A stretch of DNA of 64,000 bases from Parietichytrium sp. I65-24A (taxonomy: Eukaryota > Sar > Bigyra > Thraustochytrida > Thraustochytriidae): assembly GCA_012862575.1 (NCBI GenBank), contig BLSF01000007.1:186001-250000 (forward strand), given 5' to 3'. Shown piece after piece: positions 41,568 to 50,893 of the stretch. Under the pieces are notes generated by a model that did no database searches, was not told the origin of the DNA, and worked only from the letters and a program-made list of their open reading frames with translations. Position 1 is the stretch's first letter, and each line of letters starts with the position of its first letter. Both the position numbers and the translations under genes were made by a program.

Positions 41568-42328
41568 CCTTTTTGCTCTCTTTCTTTCTCTCTCTCTCTC
41601 TCTCTCTCTCTTCCCTTTCCGCGCGCTTTACTACTCTTACTCTCTGCTCTCTCTACTTTACTCGCGGACCCTATGTCTTGCCACTGTTTACGCTAGCACT
41701 CGCCAAGCGTACGCGAAGAGTGTCCTCGAGGTGTACTCGTTCGCTCGCTGTATCCTTACCTCCTCAACGTCTACTCATTCCAGTAGACGTCATATAGCGG
41801 CATAGGTTACTGGGCGATTATGATATATAATAGCACTGCGACCAGGGTGGGGTTATGCAAGCAGTAGATAGGGCTAGCGAATGGAGTGGAGTGGGCCTTC
41901 GCAGCCACACCTGCTTACCCTACCGCGGGAGTAGCCGATCCTACGCGGCGCCTTTTCTTGGCTACGAGAGACTATGGCTTCCAGCTACTGCTTCCGCTGA
42001 GCGCCAAACAGTCCGCTCCTATGCAGCGGGGTATATATCTACTAGCTTCCGCGGTGAAGGGGACGCAGCGATAGGCGGGAGGACGTCTGTAGCGCAATTT
42101 AGTGCAAGGATTCTCTCGCGAGATTGAGGCTAGCAAGTCCTGCCTGGGTTCGTCAATGATTCACCTTTCTGTGAATTCACCTCTGTTCCGGTTTTGTGAA
42201 ATGAAAAATTTGGCAACGCGCAAACAGCAAGTTGTCTGGGATATCTGGGATATATCTGGGAGAGAGGGAGCGCGAACGTTTGGAGAAGGAAGAAAGGAAG
42301 GAAGTAGGCAGTGGTGTGTGGACAAATC
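41568..42328. other. Divergent promoter region of eIF2-alpha and SNARE genes
   Basis: About 0.76 kb. Next to eIF2-alpha is the CT microsatellite; the rest holds no gene. Confidence 0.5.
41578..41612. repeat. CT/GA microsatellite adjacent to the eIF2-alpha start
   Basis: A run of CT repeats beginning about 11 bases from the start codon; on the coding strand it is a GA-rich 5' leader. Confidence 0.85.
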
Positions 42329-43279
42329 ATGTCGGACCAAGAGTCGAGGATTGAGGCGCAGGCCAATCAGTCCTTGGCTGCGGCTCAACAAGCTATTCTC
42401 GCAGGTGAGAAGGCACTCGGTCAGTCAAGTAAGTTGTGTGAGATGGGTCTTCCTTCAGTGCCTGAACATTGCGGACGGGGGAACTGATGGCGAGTGTCGC
42501 CACATGTAGATTTAGGGAAGGCTGCAGAGAGCTATAAGAATGCCAAGCGTGAGCTTGATTTCGCTAATCAAGGGGTGAGTGATTGCTGTTTTGCAAGTTC
42601 TTGTACTCGCGCAAGTGCTCTGACGATGTTTCTTCTTTAACACTTTGGCGCCAACAGCTGAAACGACTGGAAGTTCTCTTAACGACGGTGTCAGAAGAAC
42701 AACAGAGGCGATGTAAAAGCAAGATTGAAGCACTCAAAAAGAGAATAAAAACCCAGGAGGATAAAAACACTGCCCTTGCAAACGAACTCCAGAAGAAAGA
42801 TTTATTCGGGGGAAGATCTGGGGGCGATGCACGCGGTACTGGCTCTGGGGCTAGCGGAGCCAGACATGGAGCCGGGCACGGGGCATTCAGCGAAGCGGAA
42901 GACGAGCAGCTTTACATGGAAACGATGGCAACGATGGAGCGCTCCAACAACTACCTTCAAGACGTAAGTTGGTGGATCTACTTTTCTTGTTTAGAGGAAG
43001 CTGTTTTCTTATTCTTGTTGTTAAGCTCAGTCTCAACAAGTTCTGGGCCAGACAGAAGAGGTGGGTATCAATGTGTTGTCAAATCTAGACGAGCAGCGCC
43101 AAGGAATTTTAAATGCTACAGGGAAAGTCGATCAGACCAATTCCACTATCGTAGAGGCGCAAAAAGCCTTGACTCGCATGGCTCGAAGAGCGTGCTATAA
43201 CAAGCTCGTCTTGTGGGTAATCATCCTCCTGCTTATTGTTCTCATAGCTTTGGTTGCGTTCTTTAAATTCACAAAGTAG
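42329..43279 (+). CDS. Qb-SNARE (NPSN/Vti1-like), four exons, 239 aa
   Basis: Membrane fusion protein of the secretory or endosomal system. Exons: 42329-42428, 42510-42574, 42658-42963, 43031-43279; introns of 81, 83 and 67 bases have GTAAGT/GTGAGT donors and TAG/CAG acceptors and keep frame. N-terminus MSDQESRIEAQANQSLAAAQ, a coiled-coil region (LKRLEVLLTTVSEEQQRRCK) and KDLFGG, like the KRVDLFDG of plant NPSN proteins. A Gly-rich insert, then the SNARE motif: heptad NVLSNLDEQRQGILNATGKV with Gln at the ionic layer (LDEQRQ), a KALTRMARR stretch, and a C-terminal tail-anchor TM (KLVLWVIILLLIVLIALVAF). NPSN against Vti1 cannot be settled by eye. It is one of the few multi-intron genes here. 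Confidence 0.85.
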
Positions 43280-43406
43280 ACCTTTTTGTACACTCCACGC
43301 ATTGATCTTTCCCGGCAGCCAAGGTGTGAATTGTAATTCGCAGCGTCTGCATCGCCCGCTTCTTTGATGACAAACGAGTCAATTCCCATAATTTGTGCTG
43401 AGGTCT

Positions 43407-43925
43407 TCATGTTGTTGGCGAGTTCTTCTCGTCAATGTACTTTTCTTTGAGAAGCTTGTAAACAGGATCGCTCTCCGCGATTTCTGGCTGGGGTTCTAAA
43501 AGGGACGCCACGAGCGCTTTATTGACGGTCGGCTGTTTGGTTGCCTTCAACTCTGAAACATTCGCCCCAGAAGTGCATTCCTGCACCCCAAGTGCGTCTC
43601 TCAAAGCCCTGATACGTGCTTTCCTGGCCTCGATATCAGCCGCTTCGTGCCGAAGTTTCTGAGACAATGTGGCCAAGTCGACACTCCGCCCAAGCGGTTC
43701 CCCGGAGAGAAAGTGAAACATTCGGTCTCCGCGCACGTCATCCCCTTCCAAGGTGGTCTCGGAGAGGAGCTTGCACGCCACCAGCAGACGCACAACCTTC
43801 GCCACATGCAGCTCGTCGGCCTCCTCCTTGGCCACCGACTCTAAAAGCTCTTTTGCTGTAACCGTCCCGCGTGCCTGCGCCAAAGCCAGCACCTTGAGCA
43901 CAACTTCACTAGTCTCCATCCCCAT
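43407..43925 (-). CDS. Unknown protein, helical with possible winged helix and coiled coil, 172 aa
   Basis: The first ATG of the frame (43923-43925) gives MGMETSEVVLKVLALAQARG; a second ATG two codons later is equally possible. Seen: an N-terminal helical domain of about 70 residues (VTAKELLESVAKEEADELHV, RLLVACKLLSETTLEGDDV) that looks like a winged-helix fold; a coiled coil (LSQKLRHEAADIEARKARIR); a Ser/Thr/Lys linker and an acidic C-terminus (SDPVYKLLKEKYIDEKNS). E2F/DP proteins and several complex subunits share this layout; I cannot decide. The start lies opposite the RPB5 gene. A GATA/GTCT microsatellite precedes the ATG. It converges on the SNARE gene, 127 bases apart. Confidence 0.65.
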   Translation of the reverse strand: MGMETSEVVLKVLALAQARGTVTAKELLESVAKEEADELHVAKVVRLLVACKLLSETTLEGDDVRGDRMFHFLSGEPLGRSVDLATLSQKLRHEAADIEARKARIRALRDALGVQECTSGANVSELKATKQPTVNKALVASLLEPQPEIAESDPVYKLLKEKYIDEKNSPTT

Positions 43926-43971
43926 TTTGAGCGCATGCAAACACAGTCAACACGCGCAAAGACAACTATCT

Positions 43972-44030
43972 CTCTATCTGTCTATCTGTCTATCTGTCTG
44001 TCTATCTCTCTGTCGCTCGCTCGCTCTTTC
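43972..44030. repeat. Tetranucleotide repeat (ctat/ctgt, ctcg)
   Basis: About ten units of CTATCTGT-type repeat followed by CTCG/CTCT; it lies about 50-105 bases upstream of the start of the minus-strand unknown gene. Confidence 0.8.
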
Positions 44031-44295
44031 TTCTTTCTCCTTTCTTCTTTTTCCTCCCGGCACCTGTACGCGCGTACCCTTGTAACACTTTCGGAACGAA
44101 TTCGGAAAACAAACTCCCTGACGGATGATGACGTAAGGAAGCCTTGGTTCTCAAGGAAATTCAAGACTTGTGTGCACCTCTGCCAATTGCAGTGTACGCG
44201 CGGGCTGACTCGTGCGCGTGTCGCGTACCTGAGCGTCTGAAACGCCAGTAGGAAGTGTTAGCGCCGCACTGTTACCAGGTGTGGCTGTGGGAAGT

Positions 44296-44315
44296 GTACT
44301 CGAGTACTCGAGTAC
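44296..44315. promoter_or_regulatory. GTACTCGAGTAC double palindrome upstream of RPB5
   Basis: GTACTCGAGTACTCGAGTAC is a perfect overlapping pair of 12-base palindromes about 230 bases before the RPB5 ATG. Similar sites occur between genes elsewhere in the window. Function unproven. Confidence 0.4.
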
Positions 44316-44547
44316 TGGAACAGGTGGTGTTGCAGAGACTCGGGATTCGGGTGGTGCGGAGGCAAGTTGCAGCGGAAGAAAGGAAATTTCTCGGTGGAGG
44401 AAAGCTGCAACGATTCGATCGCGAACGCATCTTTGCACAGCTTTTGGAGCTGACATTTACAACTTTGTGGAGGAATTTCTGACTCTGAAAGTGACAGATT
44501 TAGAGATAGAGACAGGGGCCGGGGTGAAATTGTACTAGTTTGCAAGG

Positions 44548-45192
44548 ATGAACTTGCAGGCAGCTCGCGGAGGCGCAGGAAGCGCAGAAGACTTTCGGGT
44601 GTTCAAGACGCTCATGTCTCTTCTGAGGAACAGAGGTTACGAGGTTGATGACGCTCTTGTGGATATGAAGAAGGAAAAGTTTGACCGGGAGTACACTGGC
44701 GTGGACGGGACGGTGGAGAAGAGGATGTTGGCGATGCAGTTTCACAAGCCGGGCGATGAGGAGAACAAGATCGCCGTGGAATGGGTGCCTGGTATCAAAG
44801 TAGGCGTGAAGCCGATTCGCGAATTTGGAGAGTTTCTTGAGGCAAAATCATTTAAACGCGGCATTGTGATTGTGGAAAGGGCGCTCTCCCCGTTTGGTAA
44901 ACAGGCACTGGCCATGATGCGTCCGATTGTGGTAGAGTGCTTCACTCACGCGGAGCTCAAATTTGACATTACGACGCATCGCATGGTGCCCAAGCATCGG
45001 CTCTTAAGCCCAGAGGAGAAGGCAGCTCTGCTAGAGGAGCGAAGCCTGAAGGAAACACAACTCCCGCGTCTCTTGGCGAGCGACCCGGTGGCGCGATATT
45101 ATGGCCTTGAACGTGGCCAAGTTGTAGAAATCACGCGGGAAAGTGAGACATTGGACGCGTACATTACCTATCGAATTGTTCTGCCGGCCTAG
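44548..45192 (+). CDS. RPB5: RNA polymerase subunit RPB5 (RPABC1), 214 aa
   Basis: Subunit shared by RNA polymerases I, II and III, at the lower jaw contacting downstream DNA. Length matches the family (about 210). The N-terminal jaw domain (FRVFKTLMSLLRNRGYEVDD) and the conserved C-terminal assembly domain are plain: ELKFDITTHRMVPKHRLLS, then TQLPRLLASDPVARYYGL and VVEITRESETLDAYITYRIV, the strongly conserved RPB5 end. No intron. The ATG gives MNLQAARGG, just before the conserved domain, so the start is well supported. Confidence 0.96.
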   Translation: MNLQAARGGAGSAEDFRVFKTLMSLLRNRGYEVDDALVDMKKEKFDREYTGVDGTVEKRMLAMQFHKPGDEENKIAVEWVPGIKVGVKPIREFGEFLEAKSFKRGIVIVERALSPFGKQALAMMRPIVVECFTHAELKFDITTHRMVPKHRLLSPEEKAALLEERSLKETQLPRLLASDPVARYYGLERGQVVEITRESETLDAYITYRIVLPA

Positions 45193-45831
45193 AGCTGCAA
45201 CTCCTTTTTCTTCGTAGATAAAGTATAGTGTACCTACCTTGTTCGTCTTTCGTTCACTTCTTTTCCCATGAACAAAAGACCGGAACAAACTTGAGGGCGA
45301 GGGTCTGGAATGTGACTTGACTATGAGCGTGTTGACACTTTACAGATGTGGGTTTCCAGCACCGGGGCCAATTGAATTCTGTTTTTTTTTACTTCGAGCA
45401 CCGATGCGACCATGACGACACTCTTCACCCAAGCTTAAAACCAAGAGCGGCGCGCACTCGCGAGACGGCCTTACGAAGTTTTCGCACGCACTTCAAGTTA
45501 TATGCGTTTCGAGACCGGATACCTGACAGAACTCGGAACTCGGACCCCATCGTCCCCCACCCCAACTTCCAGTGTTTCATTTCGAAATCAATGTTCCACG
45601 CCAGAGCCTAGGCTTAGTACATACGCAAACCAAGAAAGGTGTGCGAGCATCTTACTGTTAAGAAACCTCATCCCGCCCTTTCTTTCTTTGCTGCTCTGTT
45701 AGTTTGTCTCTTTTCCAAGGCAGCACGGGCGGTCACAGGTCTCGCAATTGTCACTGCAGTGCTTCGACCCGGCAGTTCGAAAGAGGCCGGTCTGTGAAGG
45801 GGCGTCGGGATACCCAAGGTAGAAAGGTAGA
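45193..45831. other. Intergenic region between two plus-strand genes
   Basis: About 640 bases: RPB5 3' region and promoter of the amidohydrolase. Nothing further seen. Confidence 0.45.
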
Positions 45832-46668
45832 ATGTTGGCCCAGCTTAGGCGCGGACGAGCGCTGAGAGCGTGCGGCGCGGTGTGCCGCCAGCAACGTGTG
45901 GGAGCTCGGCGGTGGCTCGGCTCGCTCACACCGGCAGAGGAGAACGTGCAGGTGTTGAATAAAGATGTAAAGTCGAACGTGATTGTGACGTGTGAGCACG
46001 CGGGGAAAGAGATTCCACAGGGAGTTGCGGCATGGGGCGAACGGGACGTGGCGAGAGGCATTCCTGACGCACATTGGGCATACGACCCAGGCGCGAAGGA
46101 GTTCGCCGTTGAGCTAGCTGAAAAGCTGAACGCGCCTGCCGTGATGGGGAAATTCTCCAGGCTGTACGTGGATCTGAATCGACCAGTAGCCTCCAGGACT
46201 TTAGCACGCCAGATTTGCGATGGCGAGCCAGTCGAAATTAACGACAAGCTAAGCGCAGAATCTCTACAGAAGAGGATCGTGGAGCACTATCTTCCATACC
46301 ATTACATGATAGAAAAGGTTGCCGTGGATGCAGGCTCAACCAGCGCGATTTCGGTGCACACGTACACTGACAACTATGAAGGGAACAAGAGAGATTTTGA
46401 AATCGGAGTGTTGTACTCAACCAACAGCAAAAGCCTCGCGCAGGACATGACGGACGCTCTTGTGAAGGCAGGATTCTCTGCGAAACTCAACGCTCCATGG
46501 AGTGGCAAAGACGGTTTCATGTTTGCCGTTGACTGCTTTGCATACAACTCATATCCTTCGCCCGGGCTTCGCAGCGCCATCATGTTCGAGTTTCGCAATG
46601 ACGTGTGCCGGAAACAGGAGTGGAGAGAGAAGGTAATTCAAGTTATCGCCCCCTTTTACAGTAAATAA
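45832..46668 (+). CDS. N-formylglutamate amidohydrolase family, probably mitochondrial, 278 aa
   Basis: Hydrolyses N-formyl amino acids such as N-formylglutamate to formate and the amino acid (last step of one histidine breakdown route in bacteria). Seen: an Arg-rich, acid-free N-terminus (LRRGRALRACGAVCRQQRVG) resembling a mitochondrial presequence; then VIVTCEHAGKEIPQG, DAHWAYDPGAKEFA, FSRLYVDLNRP, HTYTDNYEG and MFEFRNDVCR, all typical of the family, with the conserved His and Asp ligands of a zinc-dependent amidohydrolase. Length fits. Its stop is only 19 bases from the stop of the next gene on the other strand, so the 3' UTRs overlap. AATAAA signals immediately follow the stop. Confidence 0.9.
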   Translation: MLAQLRRGRALRACGAVCRQQRVGARRWLGSLTPAEENVQVLNKDVKSNVIVTCEHAGKEIPQGVAAWGERDVARGIPDAHWAYDPGAKEFAVELAEKLNAPAVMGKFSRLYVDLNRPVASRTLARQICDGEPVEINDKLSAESLQKRIVEHYLPYHYMIEKVAVDAGSTSAISVHTYTDNYEGNKRDFEIGVLYSTNSKSLAQDMTDALVKAGFSAKLNAPWSGKDGFMFAVDCFAYNSYPSPGLRSAIMFEFRNDVCRKQEWREKVIQVIAPFYSK

Positions 46669-46687
46669 AAAATCTTTCTGTTCATTG

Positions 46688-48178
46688 TCATGAGCATACT
46701 GGCTCGCTTAATGCGAGGTCCTCTATCTCTTTCACAACCTTCATCCAATCGAGAATTGGTGAGGAGAACGGGTCTTCGAACGGTGACTGCTCTTTTAGGC
46801 GTCTCCCGTCCACATCAAGATGCGTAAATATCCCTTCCCCCTGGGCAACGACAAAACACTGCTTATCCCAAAGATGTGGACTGTAGTTTACCGCACTCTC
46901 TAAGCGCCGTGTCCAGTCTACTTCCGCGATGGCGGCAATGTGACGAAGGTAAAAGCGTGGCGACGCAAGCCAGGGATTGTTCGACCATCCAGCGTGGGTC
47001 GAGTGCGCGCAAAACCATTCTTTGCCGCACTCCCAGACCGGCGAGTTGATTCGGTCGGTATCCGGATACAAATAAACTCTTGGATTATGCAACCAATGCA
47101 TGGTTTCCAACAAACTGTGATTGGAGATGTATGGTGTTTCCGTACCTCCCACAAGGTCTTGTTCATGCCCTTTCCACACAAATGGGTAAAATGGGTACCC
47201 AGGCTTGACTCGGTGCCTTAGCTTGACAACGTCCACAGCTCCGCTTTGTAACAGCTGCGTCGCGTGCTGCAAAATTCCCTCGATATTTTCTAAAGCCTCT
47301 TCAGGTATGACGAAATCCTCTTCAAGAAAAAGGAAAATTTTGGCGTCCTCTGCATGCCTCACGAGGGAAGTCATAGCCGGTCCAATACCAGCTTGAAGGG
47401 GGGATCCGATGACCTCCAAATTTGAATTTATTTGCAAGTCATTGAGTCTTGCGTCGTTTGCGAATCTATGATCATCTACGTGGTGTATTTTGTCACCCTC
47501 CACTGCACTGGGATGATTCCATTCTTGCAGATAGACGACCGTCCTTGAGCTCAGGGCCAGAAGACCGCTCTTTTCCCACGACCTAACAGCATTGCGGAAG
47601 GACGGACCGCCCCGGTTCACCAGCACGCCTATCCAAAGACCGTTTTCCGCGGAAGCTTCGTGAAAACTCCCATAATCTGGGCTTCGCCTTTCCATGCTTG
47701 AGCACTCTTTACTTTCTGCAAGCAGCCTTTGATGCTCTGGCGATGGCAAAATTGGCACCACGTGGAAGATTCGGGCAGAAAACGTGTTTTTGCACGGGCT
47801 GGACGATGTACTCTGCTGGAGCCAAGCCAGAAGAGAATGCTTTCCATATGGTAGATTCTCCATTCGCAAAACGGTGGCATGCATGATATCCACGCAGCTT
47901 GGTTCCGCAACAACAAATTGTGATGACACAACCTGAAAGCATGCTACCTTTACATCTTCCGCATGCGATACTCTGAGTTTCACCTCCGTAGACGCCAGAA
48001 CGTAGAGATCCGCGGCGGAGGGGCTTTCCACCTCGATCGCATTCCCAGCCCCGCAATCCGCCACTGCCGCACTCCCGCCAAACCCGCCGTTCCCGAGCCT
48101 TTTCTTGCCCAGGAGGTGCGAGTGGGTGACCTCGAGCACTGCTAGCCACAGCACGAGCCGCATTGCGGATGGCAACAT
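46688..48178 (-). CDS. Secretory-pathway glycosyltransferase-like protein (GT-A type), 496 aa
   Basis: Starts at the ATG in 48176-48178, giving MLPSAMRLVLWLAVLEVTHS, a signal anchor typical of a type II Golgi enzyme or a secreted protein. Upstream codons lack an ATG. The centre has a GT-A-like domain: WIGVLVNRGGPSFRNAVRSW, NLEVIGSPLQAGIGPAMTSL and LFLEEDFVIPEEALENIEG, where the acidic EED corresponds to the EDD/DxD metal-nucleotide site in families such as GT13. Further conserved-looking stretches are NPRVYLYPDTDRINSP and WSNNPWLASPRFYLRH. The acceptor and donor sugars cannot be read. It is the convergent partner of the amidohydrolase (19-base gap). Confidence 0.72.
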   Translation of the reverse strand: MLPSAMRLVLWLAVLEVTHSHLLGKKRLGNGGFGGSAAVADCGAGNAIEVESPSAADLYVLASTEVKLRVSHAEDVKVACFQVVSSQFVVAEPSCVDIMHATVLRMENLPYGKHSLLAWLQQSTSSSPCKNTFSARIFHVVPILPSPEHQRLLAESKECSSMERRSPDYGSFHEASAENGLWIGVLVNRGGPSFRNAVRSWEKSGLLALSSRTVVYLQEWNHPSAVEGDKIHHVDDHRFANDARLNDLQINSNLEVIGSPLQAGIGPAMTSLVRHAEDAKIFLFLEEDFVIPEEALENIEGILQHATQLLQSGAVDVVKLRHRVKPGYPFYPFVWKGHEQDLVGGTETPYISNHSLLETMHWLHNPRVYLYPDTDRINSPVWECGKEWFCAHSTHAGWSNNPWLASPRFYLRHIAAIAEVDWTRRLESAVNYSPHLWDKQCFVVAQGEGIFTHLDVDGRRLKEQSPFEDPFSSPILDWMKVVKEIEDLALSEPVCS

Positions 48179-48586
48179 AGAGTTATTGAGCACCCATGTG
48201 TCTCCGCAGCTCAACCTGCTCTCCAATTCGCGTCGATCCAGGCGTTCACGCCGCGTCTGAAGTTGGCAGACGTCTCGTTTGTTTTTGCTCCTCGAAGACG
48301 CGACTTGGATGGAGTGTGCTTGTGGTGTCCTACTGTATCCATTGAGAGAGTCTTAACCACCGATCGTGTCAAGTTGTCATCGTCGCAACAACTTTGGTCG
48401 TGAGTTGCAATCTTGAACCGACTGGGGCCATGGTGTGTTCGTGCGCTCCCATTGCTTTTAATGTTTTGTTGGCTTTGCGCCCAAAGTGATTGTGAAAAGA
48501 ATGAAGCAGGGTTGAAAAAATAAGAGTTCTTAGAGATGGAGTGAAGGAGTAAAAGATTTTGAGCCACCCGTGAGAGACATATACCG
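48179..48586. other. Intergenic region between two minus-strand genes
   Basis: About 410 bases containing the promoter of the glycosyltransferase-like gene. No other feature seen. Confidence 0.45.
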
Positions 48587-50008
48587 TTAGTCCAGATCGT
48601 CATGCGAGACGCCAGAAGGTGATAGTAACCCCACGGGCAAGGGGGAAAGGGCTGCAGTGACTCCGTTACTGCCATTAGACGACGTTGAAGTAGTGAGCGG
48701 ATTCGCTTGGTGTCCGATAAGCCCTATTGCTCCACCGACGAATATCCCCTTTGCAGATGTTGCCGGGCCAGGCTTCCGAGCGGCCTTTTGGGGCGTTTGG
48801 TCGCTATGGTGAGAAGCGGAAGTGTTAAGAGCGCCAGTACCAGCTCCAGCAGAAGAACTTGATCCAGCCTTCTTTCGAGGATTTGGACCTACTCGCGTGA
48901 CATGCTTGAAAGTACATTTATCTCCAAATTGGCATCCTTTCGCCGTGTTAAAATACTTGCAAGGCTTGCTCGGACGAGCCTTGCCTTCCGCGCCCTCTTT
49001 CTCCTTCTTGGGTTCACGCTTGCCATTCTCAGTCGGCTGCTTGCTGGCTTGCTGAGCTTTGGGGGGTGGCTTTGCAGCAGGCTCACTGACCGAGGGCGTC
49101 TGGATCTTCGCGCTCTCTCCTACAGGTGCAGCCGTAGCTTGTGGGCCGTCAGTCTGAGCTGGTTTGGGAGCGCGTTTTGGTTTGACACTAGCTCGAGGCT
49201 CATTACCGTCCACGTGCGCAAAATTACACTCGTCGCCTCTCCTGCACTGGCCGTGTCTCTGGTAATACCGGCAGACTTCCGTTTTGCGAGGCTTTTCCGA
49301 AGGTTCAGTGGAAGCATTTCCGGCTGAAATTCCGGCATTGGATCCCCCCTCATTACGCGCTGATGTTTTAGGCTTTGATTGCTTTGTGAACTTTCTTTTG
49401 GATTCGTCTCCAGCACCGCCTGCTGCAGGCTCTGCCGAAACAGCATTTGAATCTACTTTTGTCCCCTCCAGACCCTGACTCTTTGGTGCAGAACGTTCCG
49501 ACTTTGGTGGCCTGACTTGCTCCGTTCGAGGGTTATTCTTCGCTCTGTCTGTTGCAAAATTCGGTCCGCCATCTATGTCCGCGTTGCTCTGCCTTCGGGA
49601 GTTGCTACCAAGTGGAGCGCTCTTCTCCTCGGAGAACGCGGGTCTCTCATGCAAGAAATTGCACTGGTCCCCGCGTTTGCAATTCCCGGTTTCACTGAAA
49701 AACCTGCAAACCCGCTCTCCATTTCCAGTCCCTCGGAAATTTCCGCTGCCGCCTCTTGGGCCGCCGCCTCTGGAGAAGAAGGCCCCTCCTCGTTGCGGTG
49801 GTCCGCCGCCCATTCTCCTTCCGCCTCTGCCGCGAAATACGCCATCGCCACCGTGGTCATTGAAAGATGCGCGATTGCGATTTCCAAAACTCTCCGAAGA
49901 AGGGCTCTCCTGATTCTTCACGTGCATGAGCCTGCACCCATCGCCGAACTTGCAGCTGCCGCGGAACAGAAACTGCTGGCACACGCCAGGCTTGGACTCT
50001 TCCTCCAT
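48587..50008 (-). CDS. Four-CCCH zinc finger RNA-binding protein, 473 aa
   Basis: Start at the ATG in 50006-50008 (MEEESKPGVCQQF); the frame continues upstream without ATG. Four C-x8-C-x5-C-x3-H-type fingers are spread along the protein: CQQFLFRGSCKFGDGCRLMH, CRFFSETGNCKRGDQCNFLH, CRYYQRHGQCRRGDECNFAH and CKYFNTAKGCQFGDKCTFKH. Such fingers bind single-stranded RNA. Between them: an RGG-like Gly/Arg-rich part (GGGPPQRGG), Lys/Pro-rich disordered linkers, and a C-terminal Ser-rich tail. Probably an mRNA stability, splicing or export factor; no closer family identified. All zinc ligands are present. Confidence 0.88.
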   Translation of the reverse strand: MEEESKPGVCQQFLFRGSCKFGDGCRLMHVKNQESPSSESFGNRNRASFNDHGGDGVFRGRGGRRMGGGPPQRGGAFFSRGGGPRGGSGNFRGTGNGERVCRFFSETGNCKRGDQCNFLHERPAFSEEKSAPLGSNSRRQSNADIDGGPNFATDRAKNNPRTEQVRPPKSERSAPKSQGLEGTKVDSNAVSAEPAAGGAGDESKRKFTKQSKPKTSARNEGGSNAGISAGNASTEPSEKPRKTEVCRYYQRHGQCRRGDECNFAHVDGNEPRASVKPKRAPKPAQTDGPQATAAPVGESAKIQTPSVSEPAAKPPPKAQQASKQPTENGKREPKKEKEGAEGKARPSKPCKYFNTAKGCQFGDKCTFKHVTRVGPNPRKKAGSSSSAGAGTGALNTSASHHSDQTPQKAARKPGPATSAKGIFVGGAIGLIGHQANPLTTSTSSNGSNGVTAALSPLPVGLLSPSGVSHDDLD

Positions 50009-50893
50009 TCGCTCTGTGCTCCGTGATCCGTGCTCCCGTACTCCCGTACTCCGAAATGACGTTTCAATTTGCACCTCCCTTGTTCCGCCGTCTCCGCTAA
50101 CGTTCACACACGTTCACACACGCTCATACACGCTCGCTCACCGCTCTCACGGCGGCCTTTTTCGAACACTAACGGTGGAGCCTGAGGGTTTGGAAGCTTA
50201 CGGAATTTGAAATACGAACTACAGATATGGATTATATAATTTAACTATTGTATCTTCGGTTCTTTATCTTATGGTTTTGCGGAATGGTAGGTCTTATTGA
50301 ACTCTTGCGGCGATGATTAGTATCTGTTAGGTTAATGCATGTAGCTACATTGACAGTAGCGAGGAGGGGAGTAGGAGAGCATAGAGGTGGGTTAAGGAAT
50401 TCGGTTTCATCCTCGTTTCACGCCGTTTCACTGGCATTCTTTCATTGCTTCTCCTTTCCTTGTCCGCTCTTCTTCAGCCCGAATTCACTCCATGATAGAA
50501 CCAAACAAAATGGAACCATTAGCTCCGTCGATCCTACGAGCGCGCATATTTCTTTCTATCTTTCCATCATTTCCATCAACCAAACCAAAACTCACTCAAA
50601 ACGAAAGATAATTATTTTGAAGTTCCACTTCTCGTCGCCCCTCACGTACTATAGATTACCCTACCAACACGAGTACCCGGTCACCTCACCGACCACTAGC
50701 AACTCCTACCTCAACGCTCTACCACCTCTTTCTCTTTCTCGAGCACCCGCACGAAAAGAGGTCCTCGCGTACACCCGCACATACTCGCGTGGGGCAGTGG
50801 CACTCTTAACCGTAACCTTAACCGTCGGAGCAAGCGCTGCAGTGAGGGGATAGACAAGGAAGGGACACGGCGACAAAGAACCAACGGGGCGAG
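50009..50893. other. Divergent intergenic region
   Basis: About 0.88 kb between the CCCH protein and the UDP-sugar pyrophosphorylase, with promoters in both directions. AT-rich near 50200-50330. No gene supported. Confidence 0.45.

Larger units (their letters stand above)
43926..44547. other. Divergent intergenic region with tetranucleotide repeat
   Basis: 622 bases shared by the unknown gene (minus) and RPB5 (plus). It contains the CTATCTGT repeat (43972-44030) and the palindrome GTACTCGAGTACTCGAGTAC at 44296-44315. Confidence 0.55.
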
